Positions 1 through 12,525 of a stretch of DNA of 64,000 nucleotides are shown piece by piece. The stretch comes from Onchidella celtica (taxonomy: Eukaryota > Mollusca > Gastropoda > Systellommatophora > Onchidiidae). The translations under genes and the position numbers were made by a program. The stretch spans positions 34,805,749 through 34,869,748 of the forward strand of contig OZ007573.1 in assembly GCA_963931925.1 (NCBI GenBank), in the 5' to 3' direction. A model generated the notes under the pieces. That model saw only the letters and a program-made list of their open reading frames with translations, ran no database searches and was not told where the DNA came from. Position 1 is the stretch's first letter, and every line of letters begins with the position of its first letter.

Positions 1-3000
1 TATCCTTATGCCCAAAATATCTAACGTTTGTTTTTGAGTCCAAGTTGACTTAGGAATAATATAGATGAAACCCTTATTATTGCCAATAACGGAGGAATCG
101 AGAAATCTAAGGTCTCTCTTGGATAAAATTCTGAGCGACCCAACCACTTTGAACTCTTACAATTCTTTACAGATTGTGTCAGCAATTTCCTATGTTTTCT
201 GGCTGAAAGAGTAAAAGGGTGGGGTTAGGGCTAAGATTAATTTTAGGGTCGAGGATAAGGACGGGATTAGGAATGGGTTTAAGATAAGGGATTGACTGGG
301 TGATCGAGGCTTATGGAACACCTCGCATTCTCTTTTATTGATGTAGATTTAGTAGCTTACCTTAACTCTAGGTGTTCATCAGGTGCATTTCCTAACGCTG
401 GCACGAACACAAAGTTCTTGCAATATGTCACACATAAAACACTTGTATGCCAAGATAAATCCCGTAAACGTACACGTAAAGTCCACATCCAACTGAACCC
501 TTTGACACACACACAATGTTTGTTAACAGAGGCTCGCTCGGTCAATGCCTTCACTGTATATAAAACGTGCCATTTATGCTAAAACTGTACACAGCTGTTG
601 TCGAAGGACACGTAACAAAATGCTACACTTTAATAAACACGGACTGAAATTACCATGTATTATGTTGTATAATATTCTGTGCGGATTCTCTAAGTCACCT
701 GATGAGACAGCGTGCGAGCGAGTGATGACTACTAAAGGTGAGATAACGCACGTACATAATTAATCGGACTGATGTAAAAAAACACAAAATAAATAAATGT
801 TCGTCATGCCCGACAAAGTGCAATATTAACTTGTCATCCCACGGGCGTTTCTGTCGTCCCATCTGTCGTGTGTCAAAAATGACGTTTGTGGTATTGGACA
901 ATATGGTTATGATGGTAGTGAGGTCATGGGTACAAATTGTTCAAATGAATAAATAAATAAATAAATGACTAAATTGTGGGACCCGCGCCCATTAATACGG
1001 GAACTATTTAAAATGGCTTGTCAGTAACATAAAAGAAAAACAGAAGAAAAAAAAAAGAAATGGTAAAAGTAAAAATCAAAATTCTCACACAAGTAAAGTG
1101 CTGTCTTAAAAGTTTGTTTCATTTGTTTATTATGTAGTCATTCTTGATATTTATTTATTTAGTTGTTTATTTATTGATTTACTTATTTTCACGTTCATTT
1201 CCAGAGCACCCATTTTCTAAGAATCACTGCATTATTACCATGAGGGAAATTCATTTTCACAGAGCTTTTATGAGCACACACATGGTACGCACGACTTACT
1301 TATTATTACGAGAACACGCCATAACTCAGTAACGAACATTAGGTAGCAACATGGCATGGAACCTTAAAAACATATATGGCACAGACATAGCTAGACGCGT
1401 TGCTGAGGGGAATGATATGCTGACTGCAGTAACGACACAAATTCCACACAGACCCCAGCAAGATTGACACTTCACCATCCCTCCCTCTCCAGTCTCCGCC
1501 TGCAAACTCACAGAAAAGTCTGACTAATTGCACAACTTGCCAATTAGAGCAGCCAAATCAAACATGCCTGACATGTACTTATTTTCCTTGGGCTCCATGA
1601 ACTGTGGTATACTAACAAGTAATTATTGTTGTATATAAAAATTCATGATAGGTCACACGCTTCTGCCGTTGACACAGAAATAACTAAGTCAATAATTCCG
1701 GTGTAGCAGTTTGAACAAACCCCGTGTGCAGCTCATTCCTGACCCAGTGGTTACCAAAGGGGTGAGTTTCGCGGCACACTGGGCTTCCATGAGCTGTGTG
1801 CAAAAGCACTCAGGTTTTGCAACCAGCGTACAAGAGAAATTAATATGTGCACAACATGTTAATTATATACTTAATAAGTTTGTAATTAATAACTATACTT
1901 TTTAAAGATAATCTCTTGGCTAACTGCTTTTGTTAATACCACAGAACTATACAATAGATATGTGCACGTTAAAAGCCCTAGCTGTCTCATCTTATTCTAT
2001 CTGGTGTCTTTGCAAGAAGTAGGGTCGCAAAACAGATTGGGAGCCGTTGTCCTAACCGTTTCCAACAATTCAAGTTTACGTGACTGAGGAAATCTTGATT
2101 ATGGATCAGAGTAAATATCTTCATGACATATTGTATCTTTTTGTTTGCAAAGCATTCAATGATGTGCGAGAAATTTACGAACTTTGATTACACAGTTTGC
2201 ATTCCATGTTTATCATGGTCTTCAGTGTTAAAAAGTAAGATAAGCTGCACAAATGGAATGACACGAAATCGGGGAGAAGATCAACAATCTTCACCTCGTG
2301 ACATTCAGGAGTGTTACTTTTCCATGTAAGCACTAGAATGGGCAAACTTGTGTTATACAAGCAACGGCTTATTCGTTACTGTACATATTTTTTACTACTG
2401 GCCCATCTGTGGCTGGAGCGCTTGAACAGGGTGTGTGTGTGTGATTCTAAGTTCGAATCCCAGTTTGTGTGTGTGTGTGTGGGCGACTGGGGGGGGGGGG
2501 GGTTATAACTTCACTAATTTCTCGCAATGTTTTTAAGTCACTCAGCTTTAGTTATCGACAGCCTGTCGAGGGCACAAGCTTCTATCTGATATACTTTCAG
2601 TTTTCTTTTGTTGTTTCTACGATTACCTCGCGGTTTCACTATAGTTTACACACAATTTGACGATCGCTGCAGGGAAGAATCAATCAGTACCTATGCGTCT
2701 AGAGCGCTGCCTATTCCCAGGAAACAATTGTTGGACAGGATAATGGCCTTCAATGACCTGCAGGTAGGTAATTTGTTAAATGAGAATGCCCAAGGGGTCT
2801 GGCCTGTTATAGATCTAATAACGCAAAAAATCACTCTTTTATTCAATTCCACAGTAATCTCTGGCACAAAGAGCGGAACTCCCAGACTGCGCAGTTTCAT
2901 TTCCTTCCTTAGAAACAAAGGATGACCTCATTCTATATCATGTGTTCATAATATCTTACCACAGAATACAACAGAATGCAAAAAGGTGTGTAGTGGTAAC

Positions 3001-3010
3001 AAACTTAATG
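1..3010. other. Non-coding sequence, nothing recognised as a gene
   Basis: Only short random ORFs are present. A degenerate G-rich stretch at 217-296 (GGGTTAGGGCTAAGATT and similar) is the reverse complement of a diverged string at 16768-16830 and so is probably a dispersed repeat rather than telomeric DNA. At about 2412-2462 a piece with GTGGCTGGAGCG and AGTTCGAATCC looks like tRNA-type A and B boxes, a possible SINE-head relic split by a (GT)n run. A poly(G) run lies at about 2489-2501. Confidence 0.5.
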
Positions 3011-3012
3011 TA

Positions 3013-3254
3013 TGGGGTGTCTCCAAATATGTATACAGAAATTAATTGCTGTATGTTGTGTGTACCTCTTTTGGACTGCGTTAGTGTCGTTGTCTGGCCC
3101 AGAATGGTCATCAGTTTGAACACATGGGATAACTCAAATAATAATATAATTAATATATGTCCTCTGTAATTTGAATTATAAGATCATGCCTGTATCTTAA
3201 TTGACGTTGTATTAAGAAATATTCACACTGTGTCTGCATGTTTGGGACACCCTG
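3013..3254. mobile_element. mariner-type MITE, about 242 bp, TA target duplication
   Basis: The left end reads TGGGGTGTCTCCAAATATG and the right end, reverse-complemented, CAGGGTGTCCCAAACATG. These imperfect inverted ends match the GGGTGTCCCAAA type common in mariner-related MITEs. TA lies directly outside both ends (3011-3012 and 3255-3256). There is no coding capacity inside. Confidence 0.65.
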
Positions 3255-3663
3255 TATGTCATATAATTATCTCCATTCGCTCCTTGCATTTTGTTTTTCT
3301 CCTTCTATGAAGTTGACACTTCTAGACTTAGGCGTAAGACCACCATGAATACCATGAGCTAGGAAAGTGTCATGATGGTGTTATGAGCATAGAGTTAATG
3401 TATTACTGTGGCCAAGTGTATCCATAATAATGTACTGTAATTACAAGATCCATTGATTGAACCGTACAAAAAAGTAATGCAGAATAATCGAACATCAGGG
3501 AACCAGCTCCAGATCGCACATTTATTGATCACTTCAGATAATTGTCTTCTCTGCTTTTATTGTTGCCCAGTATATACTTTTCTTTATTTACCTTAGATCA
3601 ATTATCTTTTTCAGTTAACACCTCTTTGGCACTGACATTTATACAAATGTCATACTTAGCCTG

Positions 3664-3812
3664 AGAAACAGACAGACAGACAGACAGACAGATAGGCAGA
3701 CAGACAGACCGACAGATAGATAGACAGAGAGACAAAGAGACAGTCAGGCTGACTGACAGACAGATAGATACATAGACAGAGAGACAGGCAGATAGTCAGA
3801 CTGAAACACAGA
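3664..3812 (+). repeat. (GACA)n / (GATA)n microsatellite
   Basis: Imperfect tetranucleotide array of CAGA, GATA and GACA units, about 150 bp. The ORF crossing it on the minus strand is simply the translation of the array. Confidence 0.85.
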
Positions 3813-5627
3813 CACTTTACAGAAAATGTCTGAACGGAAGGCTGAATCGGAAGGTAAAATGGCTAATAAGTGAGCACTTTCATGTGACAAAATCTTATCA
3901 TTAGCACCCATCGTGAGTAACACACACTGTGCCTGCATGCCTAATACTATATGTTAGATACACACAGAACGCGGAAGATTTGGGAAAGCTATCTATACCC
4001 ACAATTGCCGTCCGTTTTTGCCATGGACAGCCCATTATCTTGTTCTTGAATATTCCTCCCATGGCCCATACAGATGGACATCCCAGCCCAGTTAATCCTT
4101 GACTACTAAGCTTAATGTCGATAAAGATTGTAGTGGAGCCAATACGTCCTAATGTCAAGTAATGCCAAAGCCAGTCGGAGACTTGCCACAATGCCAGGTA
4201 AGCCTGCAGTTGGTATTTGAAAGACATTTCCAAGACGTTGAATCCTAGACGCGAGCTTGGAATTATTTCTTAGAGATAAGACAGGTTGGAAAATGAACTG
4301 AAGCTAATGGTCCATTGAATGAAGACGGTTTGACTTCAGTTTTGTGGACAATCGAGTTAAACGGACCTGGCGCATAAGCGAGACGATAAAAGTCTGTTTC
4401 AGTTATAATTATGAAATCGCGTGTCCAATCTCAATTTTCGACGATTTATTACGTGGACAAATCCATTTTAGACAAAATACAGTCTTTGATATTAGGTTTA
4501 TGTATTAACAGTTTTTTTTTTAGCCGCAAAACAAAAAAACCAAAAAAAATAGGAGAGAGAGATTCTTTCTCGTCGAATATAATCGAGAAGTGCGACCGGA
4601 ATTTTGTTCTTGAAAATGAACTTTATCACATCTGCCTATTCTGTAATGAATTGTGGCGTCACATTAACAATAATTTCTATTAGTCTTTGCATTAAACCAA
4701 GTGCCATTATTAATGTCAATTACATCTAGAATACGGTTGGGTTTGGTACAGAGAATTGGCAAGATCGGATGGTATGGATAATGATAATTCTTATGTGTAA
4801 ATATTATGGTTAGACGGTATGAATAAGAAATGACGAGACCAGTGGAGAAAATATTCACTTCAGTTCCCTGAACGCCTAGCCGGAGTGAAAAAAAGAATAT
4901 GTGAGAGAAACAGAGAATGGGAGTGAAAGAAAATCATACCTTTAAAGAGAGAATTTCACAGACATGTTTTTGTCCAAACCATGTGTCATTCCAGTAAAGA
5001 TAAATGTTACAGATGCATTGGTATTTATCAGAATTGACATGGACGAGGAATGAGGCTGAAAACACGATCATAATCTTTACTGTTGGTTTCTGTCCACGTA
5101 ATTCCCATTTTGAAATGTTTACCATAGGCACAAAAAAATTGATTAACGGGTGGTTCTCAAAGGCCTAAATTCCAGGAAATGGATTAGGTCTTAAGTGACT
5201 GAAAATGCCAAACTCCAAATGTCTAATACTGTATAAAATAAAAGCAGGGCTGTGGTGATGTACTATCTATTTTACGGTACTAAATGAGATTACAGAATTC
5301 AATCCAGCACCAGCCTGGAGCAAAGATTCAGTTGACTGATCATGTGACAACCTTTCATATCCAGGCCTGATGGACGATCCAAGGTCAGTGAGTCCAGCCA
5401 ATCAAGAATCAATCTCTTCATGACCAGCCCGCAAAACCGAACGAAAATGTTCATCGCTAATGGAAAACAGAATTATAGCACTGCTGTCTCGTTTGCCGGG
5501 AATAAAAACTATCATTTGGCTTAAAGAGACGGAACATTTTATGTGCTGGTCTAAAGCTGCGTTTTCATGACTGGCTCCGTGGAAAATAGGCATCCGTAAC
5601 CTCAAATTATCTCCCCTGATTTGCCCG
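3813..5627. other. Non-coding sequence between microsatellite and transposon
   Basis: A 110-codon open frame at 3901-4233 (minus) shows no recognisable motif or splice context and is treated as chance. No repeats with clear ends were seen. The stretch forms the left flank of the ISL2EU-type element. Confidence 0.45.
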
Positions 5628-5628
5628 A

Positions 5629-5643
5629 GCAAAAGAGGGGTTC
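5629..5643 (+). repeat. Left terminal inverted repeat of the ISL2EU-type element
   Basis: The sequence GCAAAAGAGGGGTTC is the exact reverse complement of 13025-13039. It lies 27 bp upstream of the THAP start codon, so the promoter or 5' UTR of the transposase must overlap the element end. Outside this block the two flanks show no further similarity apart from one base. Confidence 0.85.
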
Positions 5644-5869
5644 GGTAGCCATTTGTTCTGCTGGGGTAAAATGGTGAACTACTGCGTTATACCTCTCTGT
5701 CATACAGAGGGTGGATATCGCTTCCCCAAAGACGACAAAGTCAAGAAAAAATGGATTGCTTTTGTCAACAGGAAAAGAAAGGCATGGAGCTGGACCCACA
5801 GTTCTGTTTTATGTGCAAAACACTTTAGTGAAGATGACTTTGTGGATTCATCGACATCAACATGGAGAA

Positions 5870-6629
5870 GTAAGTACATGGACATGTAGATCTAGTCTAG
5901 ACTAGTCAAGTTCTAGATATCTAGATCTAGTTGCATTGCGTCTATACCATTACCAAAACAGGAAGAGTTCTGTATGGCCTGCCTATCATGTCAGTTCCCA
6001 ACCTTAAACCTATGACCCTGTCCTTTTCCCCAACCCCAAACCTAGTCATTTCTCGAGCCTAGATCTACAGATCTAGAGTCTAGATCCTATACTATCTCTT
6101 ATCCTTTTAACCTGAAAATGAAACATAAATAATTTGTATGTGTATGAATTCTATGTGGTAAGGACATTAATTTGTGTGTGTGTGTGTGTTTGACACGTGA
6201 TTTTCACTTAAGGTTAGGGTGCTGACCTTAGTCATTCGGTAGGCTGTCACTAAAAAACATTGTAATGTGTATTCAAACGACAACCAAAACATGGTTTTAG
6301 AATTTTGAAAGTAGTGAAGATTGCTCTACTGGCGATTTGCTCAGATTTACACTAGCCTGTTACTGAAAATGATTCTCAAGATTGACAGAAAAATAATTTG
6401 CTCACTCAGCTGCTAATTTGTATGCTAAATTGCTATGTTTGAGTAGGCGGAAAAGAGGAAGGGCTACATAATACATAATTGCATACAAACTAGGGATATC
6501 AAGACTTTTTTTTTTCTTTGCATAGAAGAAATCAGATCTGAACAAATATCATGTTGTGTAGTAATATTACTAAATAATGTCTTTCTAATACTACATGTAT
6601 TAAATATGAAAATACTTATACTTTCACAG
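5870..6629 (+). other. Intron of the transposase gene
   Basis: The GTAAGT donor at 5870 and TTTCACAG acceptor ending at 6629 join the THAP exon to the basic linker exon in phase 1. The interval is AT-rich, contains several short CTAGATCTAG-type palindromic strings near 5890-6090 and a (TG)n run near 6174, and has no coding signal of its own. Confidence 0.7.
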
Positions 6630-6876
6630 AAACACCGAGAAAAAACAGACTTTTAAAGAAGGGTTCTTTCCCACAAATATTTCAGCCTCATGCCCTTACT
6701 GAAGAGCCTAGGGACCACAGACGACGCCTGAGAGAGATAAGACGGGATGAGGAAGAGCAGATTGCCAAACAAGAAAGGGAAATTGAAAGACAGGAGGCAG
6801 AAAAGGTGTATCTTGAGGAAGACATTCCTGTGTCGGAGTTTGTGGAAATGTCTTATTGTAATGCTGTAATGTCTGA

Positions 6877-6913
6877 GCCTTCACCACCAGATATATCATC
6901 TGGTGGTGAAGGC
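6877..6913. repeat. Perfect 15-bp hairpin inside the transposase coding exon
   Basis: GCCTTCACCACCAGA at 6877-6891 and its exact reverse complement at 6899-6913 are separated by 7 bases. The stretch encodes part of the acidic linker (PSPPDISSGGEG). Nothing else suggests a function. Confidence 0.8.
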
Positions 6914-8149
6914 ATATGTGATACACCTACAATTTCTTTTGTTAATTCACGGGAGATCATTTCTCTTGATCTTGACGAAGGTGATAATGAGGAGGAGAAT
7001 GATGTCGATTTGACCAAAGAAAAATTTACTGTAAAGAGAGTTCCCTATGATGAAGATGATAAAGATGAAAATGAATTAAATTCAATTATTTACCAGTAGC
7101 ATTTTTTTACGCATCCTTATGTGTCGATTGATAGGATCAGATATTCACCGAAAGATTGCCTGCATTACACTGGCTTACCCAATTTTGATAGGTTCATGAC
7201 AGTTTTTCGTTCTTTAGGTCCAAATGTGAATAATATTAAGTCTATCTTTACAAAGAAAAGTATTGATTCTGTGGTTCCCCAGGCTGCTTTTCTTGTTAGG
7301 CTAGTGTATCTGAGACATCATTATTGCAATGCAGAATTATCAAACATGTTTTGTCTTTCAGAATTTACTCTGCGCAACATTTGTTACACGTGGGTTAAAT
7401 TTTGTTCCAAGCAGTGGGGAGAAATAAACACATGGGCTCACAAATACATTGTTGATCATTACTGCCCACTTGATTTCAAGATGAAATATCCTGACACAAG
7501 AGTAATAATTGATGGGACAGAAATACCAGTGCAGAGACCATCAAACCCAACTGCCCAGAGAGCAACATTTTCTACATATAAGCATAGGAATACTGTTAAA
7601 GTCTTAGTGGGTGTAACGCCAGGGGGGCAAATATCATTATGTTCAGAAGCTTATGGGGGGGGGGGGGCAGCTAGTGACAGGCAGATTGTAGAAAGATGCA
7701 GTCTATTGGACAAAGTAGAGGCAGGGGATTCCATCATGGCTGACAAGGGTTTTAATATCCAAGACATGTTTCGAACTAAAGATGTTAAGATTAACATGCC
7801 GAATTTTTTCAAAAAGAAAAACAGAATGACACCAGAAGCAGTTGCGGAAGATAGATGTATTTCAAGCAAACGCGTTCATGTTGAAAGGATAACAGGTAAT
7901 GTAAAGGTATACAAAATCCTTAAGTCATCACTAAATGCAACTGAAACAAATATTGCCACTGATATTATTTTTGTATGTTTGATGTTGACAAATTTCAGAA
8001 ACAATGTTGTTTCACAGTATGTTTAAAGATGGTGAAAGATGCCAGTTTCTCATTAAATTAACCTGATGTTATGTAGAGACATCTATATTATTATGCTTTA
8101 TTGCCATAGTAATGCAGACCTATTGGACCATGACATATTTCAAAAGATC

Positions 8150-8530
8150 AGAATCATACCGCATAACTGGTGTTACTCTTTCCATCAGATAGTCCGATCC
8201 CAAAGAAGTGGACGAAGACTGTATTTAAAAACAAACAGAGAGCGCTATAGACGATCTTTTCTGCCATCCGCAATTCGAAATAGCAGTGTTTCCTGATGTA
8301 GTATGCTGTTGTTAGTTTTTTTCCTAATGGATTGTTCTTACAGTGTGTATGTTTGTGTGTGTGTGAGCAATGTTCTTACTTGTTGGTAAGGCTGTTTAAG
8401 CAATGTGCGTGTGTGCCTTAAAGACCTGTAGGTTTTAGATATATTGTATTTGCTGTTGTGCTGTTACTGAATGCTGTGACAACAAATTTCCTGGAAACAG
8501 GATAATAAAGTCATATCTTATCTTATCTTT
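8150..8530 (+). mobile_element. LINE 3'-end fragment nested in the ISL2EU-type element
   Basis: The reading frame at about 8170-8296 ends with residues TNRERYRRSFLPSAIRNSS, resembling the very C-terminus of many LINE reverse-transcriptase proteins (R-T-N-R-Y-x-x-S-F-x-P-x-A-I-R). It is followed by a short 3' UTR with AATTTCCTGGAAACAGGATAATAAAGT and a (TATCT)n-like tail ending near 8530, which is the usual 3' end of these elements. The 5' part is missing. The insertion lies in the intergenic part between the two convergent transposon genes and does not break either gene. The left boundary is approximate and the clade is not assigned. Confidence 0.6.
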
Positions 8531-9597
8531 AGTGATTGCAAACTGAAAATAACTAATGTTTCATCTTCAGTGTCCTCTATTATTCAGAATCTTGTCAGCC
8601 AGTACTGCAGATTGTCAAACAACAATTTTGTTCTTATTTATTATTATTATGACAATGATTTATAATTACACGTACACTGTATTATATATATGGAAATACA
8701 TGTCATCCACTTTGGAAGATCACTGTTCTTTGAGATCAAAAATGGAAAAATGCATTCATGATGTGGGAGACCAAATGATTTTAAATTAATTGAACATATT
8801 TAAATATATAGAATACAAAACATAACGGCAACTTATTTTCATCATGGCCAAAAAAAAAATAAAAAATGACATGACCATCTATTTATTACAATATTACTAT
8901 AGCAGCTCTTCCATGAGAATACATAAATTTATGATAAATATACTTGGAGAGTTGTAAAAGCAAACACTTAAGAAATACCAAATCCACCTTTGTGCTTTTT
9001 AATTCAAAAAGGAGCATTAGAAAGTCTACAACAAGATATGCAGCCCTTTAAAAAATTGATACAGTAAAATTTTTAAAAAAACGATACTGAGTTATTTCTG
9101 TAATAAAAAATGATTTGTCATTGTAAGTCACAAAACGCATCTTGTGTGTTCTGTAGATTGAGAGATCTCTCAGGAGAGAGAAAAAAACTTTCTTGAGCTT
9201 GGTGCACAAAAAAGTAATACATGTACTGTTGTTTCATTTTTACTCATTATCTCACATAAATTTCTGGGCACATTTCTGCCTTAGATAGACTGAAAGATTG
9301 TAAAATTTGTATAGTTATTATGTCCATATGAAATTATAATAAATGTATTACTGTCAAACAAAACGCGTGCACTGAAATAAATTTCATTTTACTGTATTAA
9401 ATGCTAATTCTGTTTTTCAAATACCACCATGGCATGACTTTCAATTTTTATCATTTACAGTATGTTGTGTTACTTGTTACAGTTTACAGTAAAGTTTATC
9501 AGAAATGTTTAATAAAACAGTACAGAATCACTGCAATTTTTAAACTTCTGCAAAGCAAACATCATAATTTTCATGTGAAAGAAAATTTAGATTACTT
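8531..9597. other. AT-rich intergenic centre of the ISL2EU-type element
   Basis: No ORF with recognisable content is present. The sequence is very AT-rich and separates the 3' ends of the two convergent genes. It presumably contains 3' UTR and polyadenylation sequence for both, but no clear pair of signals can be fixed. Confidence 0.5.
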
Positions 9598-12306
9598 CTA
9601 ACAGTCTTTGTATAAAAATTTATCCAAGAGGGAAGTTTTGAAGTAGTCATTGAAGAAGGATACCAATTCATCCAACATTTTCTTTATAAATTCATCATTT
9701 CTTTTCACTTCAATGACTTTAAAGTCATTCAAGGTGTAAATGACAAAATAACATTTATTTGCTTCACAGCATGCCATCTGTCCTTGAATCTGGAAAAAAT
9801 GATTATGATTAGAACATAATTCCAGACCCTGTTCCGTCTGTTTCAGATAGGGCACTGTCTCAGCACAAATACTCCTATCCCTACTTGCATAGGGACACTT
9901 AACCTCTACAACGCTTATATGGTCACTATCAATTATTAAACCATCTGGTGATGCACCGATGAATGGAAAAACTTTGTGCACTTGTAGACCTGACTTTTCA
10001 ACCGTGCATCTGGTCAGTTCGTATTTCTTCCCATGTGCTATTGCAGGCAGATGACTCAAGTCCAGAGGATTCAGAAGTCCCTGTGAAATCTGTCAAAATG
10101 AAAACAAAAATGCATAAACTCATTAGCAGACTTCTGTGTTACCAAGCCAATTGTGTGAATTGAATGGTTCGAACAGTTGAAGCCTCTATTTCAGATAGAT
10201 TATCTACAAAAGATCAGAGGACATGAGCCCCAGGAAAAAAAAACAACAACATATATAATCGTTTGCATCCTAACTGGTGTTGGTTGTTTGGGTGCTAAAA
10301 GTAAAAGAAATTTAAAGATGAAGCCTTCCATTTATTTTACTGTAAGTGCACAGAGACATTCCATTGCAGTTACAGGCATTATTAAATCCAACTGCTGCAA
10401 AAACAATAAAAATGCAGTCATTAGAATAGTAAAAAAAAAAAAAACCTGCATGTATTATTGTTAGTCGAGTTAGTGTTATATTGCCAAAAGCGCTGTGAAC
10501 ATGAAGCTTATTATATAGTACTGAATTATACTCCCAAAATCTCCAAATAAAAAAGACAATAATTTAACATGTCAATGTCAGCTATCAGTTATTTTTAAAA
10601 GACTGACACAGTTATTTATAGAGGCCTATTAATACTAAATATTGGAAACCTTACCTATTTTTTTTCCTACGAACTGGCAGCAAGATGGATTAGATCTCAT
10701 AAATTTGGATAACATAATTTTATAAAGTTTTCATTGAGGTGGTAATTTAACAACAGTCTGTTGCACAAAAATAAACTGCAGTTCATTAATAATAAGCCTA
10801 CCTTGTTCTTGTCTCTGGCCTTGCAGATCTGTCCAAACTGTGATGCAGTTAGCCTTATCCTCCTTTCTGCAAGCCATTTTGATGAGCCTGCCTGGTGCAG
10901 AGTCGCCATATTTAATGTCTGTGTGGAAAATAAAATTACTGAACAATAAATATTTATATCATCAACTGCTTACCATTACCATCAATTTATGATCAAGTTC
11001 TGAATACATAGGTCTGATCTAATCACATTATTTTCAGTAGAAATCATATGAAACACTGGCTTTTCATCAAAACCATGCATATAATTACCTTGTGAACAGT
11101 GATTATTTTTTAATTAATCTTAATCTGTCAAATGCCTAATAATATTAATAGAAAATTCTGATACTACATTTAGTCCATTTTCACAAATTATATCTGACGG
11201 GGGAAATCCGGAGTTACAGAAGGAGATAATTCAACTGCCCAGCAATAATGTTTAGCAAAACTGAACAGTGAACTTCAAGGCTCAGCACTTACCTTGCGTT
11301 GGGATTCACTCATGGTTATGAGTCCCAGCTGCCTCAGAAAGTGTTCTTCTATGCCAAGAGCTGAATACGTGTGATCCATGGCCACTGCTCTGGTGTTGGC
11401 AGGAGCATACAATTGAAAAATTGGCATGCTGCTGGCACTTTTGTCAGCCATGACGACATTTCTGAAGTGTGAAGCATACGATGTGACGTTCTGACATTCT
11501 TGTGGCCTTGGATCATCGATATGCATTTTCACCCTAACGTCGAGACTTTTTGCTTTTATTGGTGAACCCGTGTGTGGCTTGGGTTGATGAAACGTTTGTA
11601 GCCTCTGTGTACATGTCTCATACGTAATGATCGGTAACTTGTTGTGATGGTCAACCAGGCCAAGGAGGACCATAACAACATGCTTGCATGCAGCATTTGG
11701 TCCCATGCCAATGGTGCACTCGCACTGGCACTGTTCTATGGTTCCTACTTTTCCCAGTAAAATAAATATCAACAAAGTATCTCACTTTCACTTTCTTGCT
11801 GGCTCTCACTTGTGCATAAATGTATGTGAAGGGGGGCAGCAGTTCTGATGAACGTAAAAATAAAATATGTCTCTCCTCATACAGCTCCCGACCACTTTGT
11901 TTTACTGTTAAATGCATGGCTGACAGGTATGCCTTCACTGATTCTGCAGTAACAGGAGGCAGAATGACATCAGTGTGAATATCTTTGTATGAACTTCTGC
12001 TTGGGACAGCCATAACATAGTCCACTTTTTGGTCACTGCTTTTCCCTATATGACATGTGTCAAAGAACTCCAGCCCGAAAATAAATCAGGAAATGCTTAA
12101 CTTTTTTTTTTTAGTTTAATGTCAAGTGGATAGATGTGAGATAAAACAGTTCAACATGGTGTTCACTTCAAGAGTAATATTTTTAACAGGTCTAATCAAT
12201 ATATATGTCTTGTTACACTGTCTACTAGATATGCATTTTCTGACACTCAGACTAGAAAACTACAATATCTTCGATAAAATTTAAGTACCTTTATAATTAT
12301 TAACAC

Positions 12307-12525
12307 GGAAGGACTTCCGAATGCGTTCCAAAGCCCGAGTGAAAATAATACATAGTTATAAGTTACCCCGGCGGCTTTCCCTGATATGTACATCTGACTA
12401 CTGCACAGACGAACATCGGCCTACGGCCTCGATGTACAAACTGACTAGACCCTCACGTCGTTACATATCAATCTGACAATGCCTACGCACTTGTCGAGCT
12501 ATGGAATGCATTCGGAAGTCCTCCC
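12307..12525. mobile_element. 219-bp MITE with 8-bp target duplication, nested in an intron
   Basis: The ends are inverted repeats of about 22 bp (AGGACTTCCGAATGC at the left, GCATTCGGAAGTCCT at the right, with one mismatch further in). The direct repeat ATTAACAC flanks it exactly at 12299-12306 and 12526-12533. An 8-bp duplication is typical of hAT or P superfamily elements; the ends do not show the canonical hAT CAGGG start, so the superfamily stays open. The element has no coding capacity. It sits between exons 1 and 2 of the SAP-SWIM-YqaJ gene and therefore inserted after the host transposon. Confidence 0.88.

Larger units (their letters stand above)
5671..8026 (+). pseudogene. THAP-domain DDE transposase of the ISL2EU-type element (one internal stop)
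   Basis: Two exons are inferred. Exon 1 (5671-5869) ends at a GTAAGT donor, exon 2 (6630-8026) follows a CTTTCACAG acceptor, and the join keeps frame, giving about 531 codons. Residues 1-52 form a THAP C2CH zinc finger with C5, C10, C48 and H51, an FP pair at 18-19 and W28; residues GSFPQIF soon after the junction resemble the AVPTF box. A basic, Glu/Arg-rich helix and an acidic linker follow. The DDE_Tnp_4 (IS5/Harbinger-like) domain starts near 7121, with catalytic D in IIDGTE (7511), D in ADKGF (7742) and E in HVERI (7883), all present. A TAG at 7097-7099 (codon 223) interrupts the linker upstream of the catalytic domain; frame is otherwise open. The first ATG is 5671; an in-frame TTG at 5653 is not preferred. 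The protein would bind the element ends and catalyse cut-and-paste transposition; that role comes from the family. Confidence 0.85.

Noticed and set aside
217-300. TTAGGG-like stretch resembling telomeric repeat
   Set aside because: Units are irregular and a diverged reverse copy occurs near 16.77-16.83 kb, so it is a dispersed repeat.
3901-4233. 110-codon minus-strand ORF
   Set aside because: No recognisable motif and no coding context.
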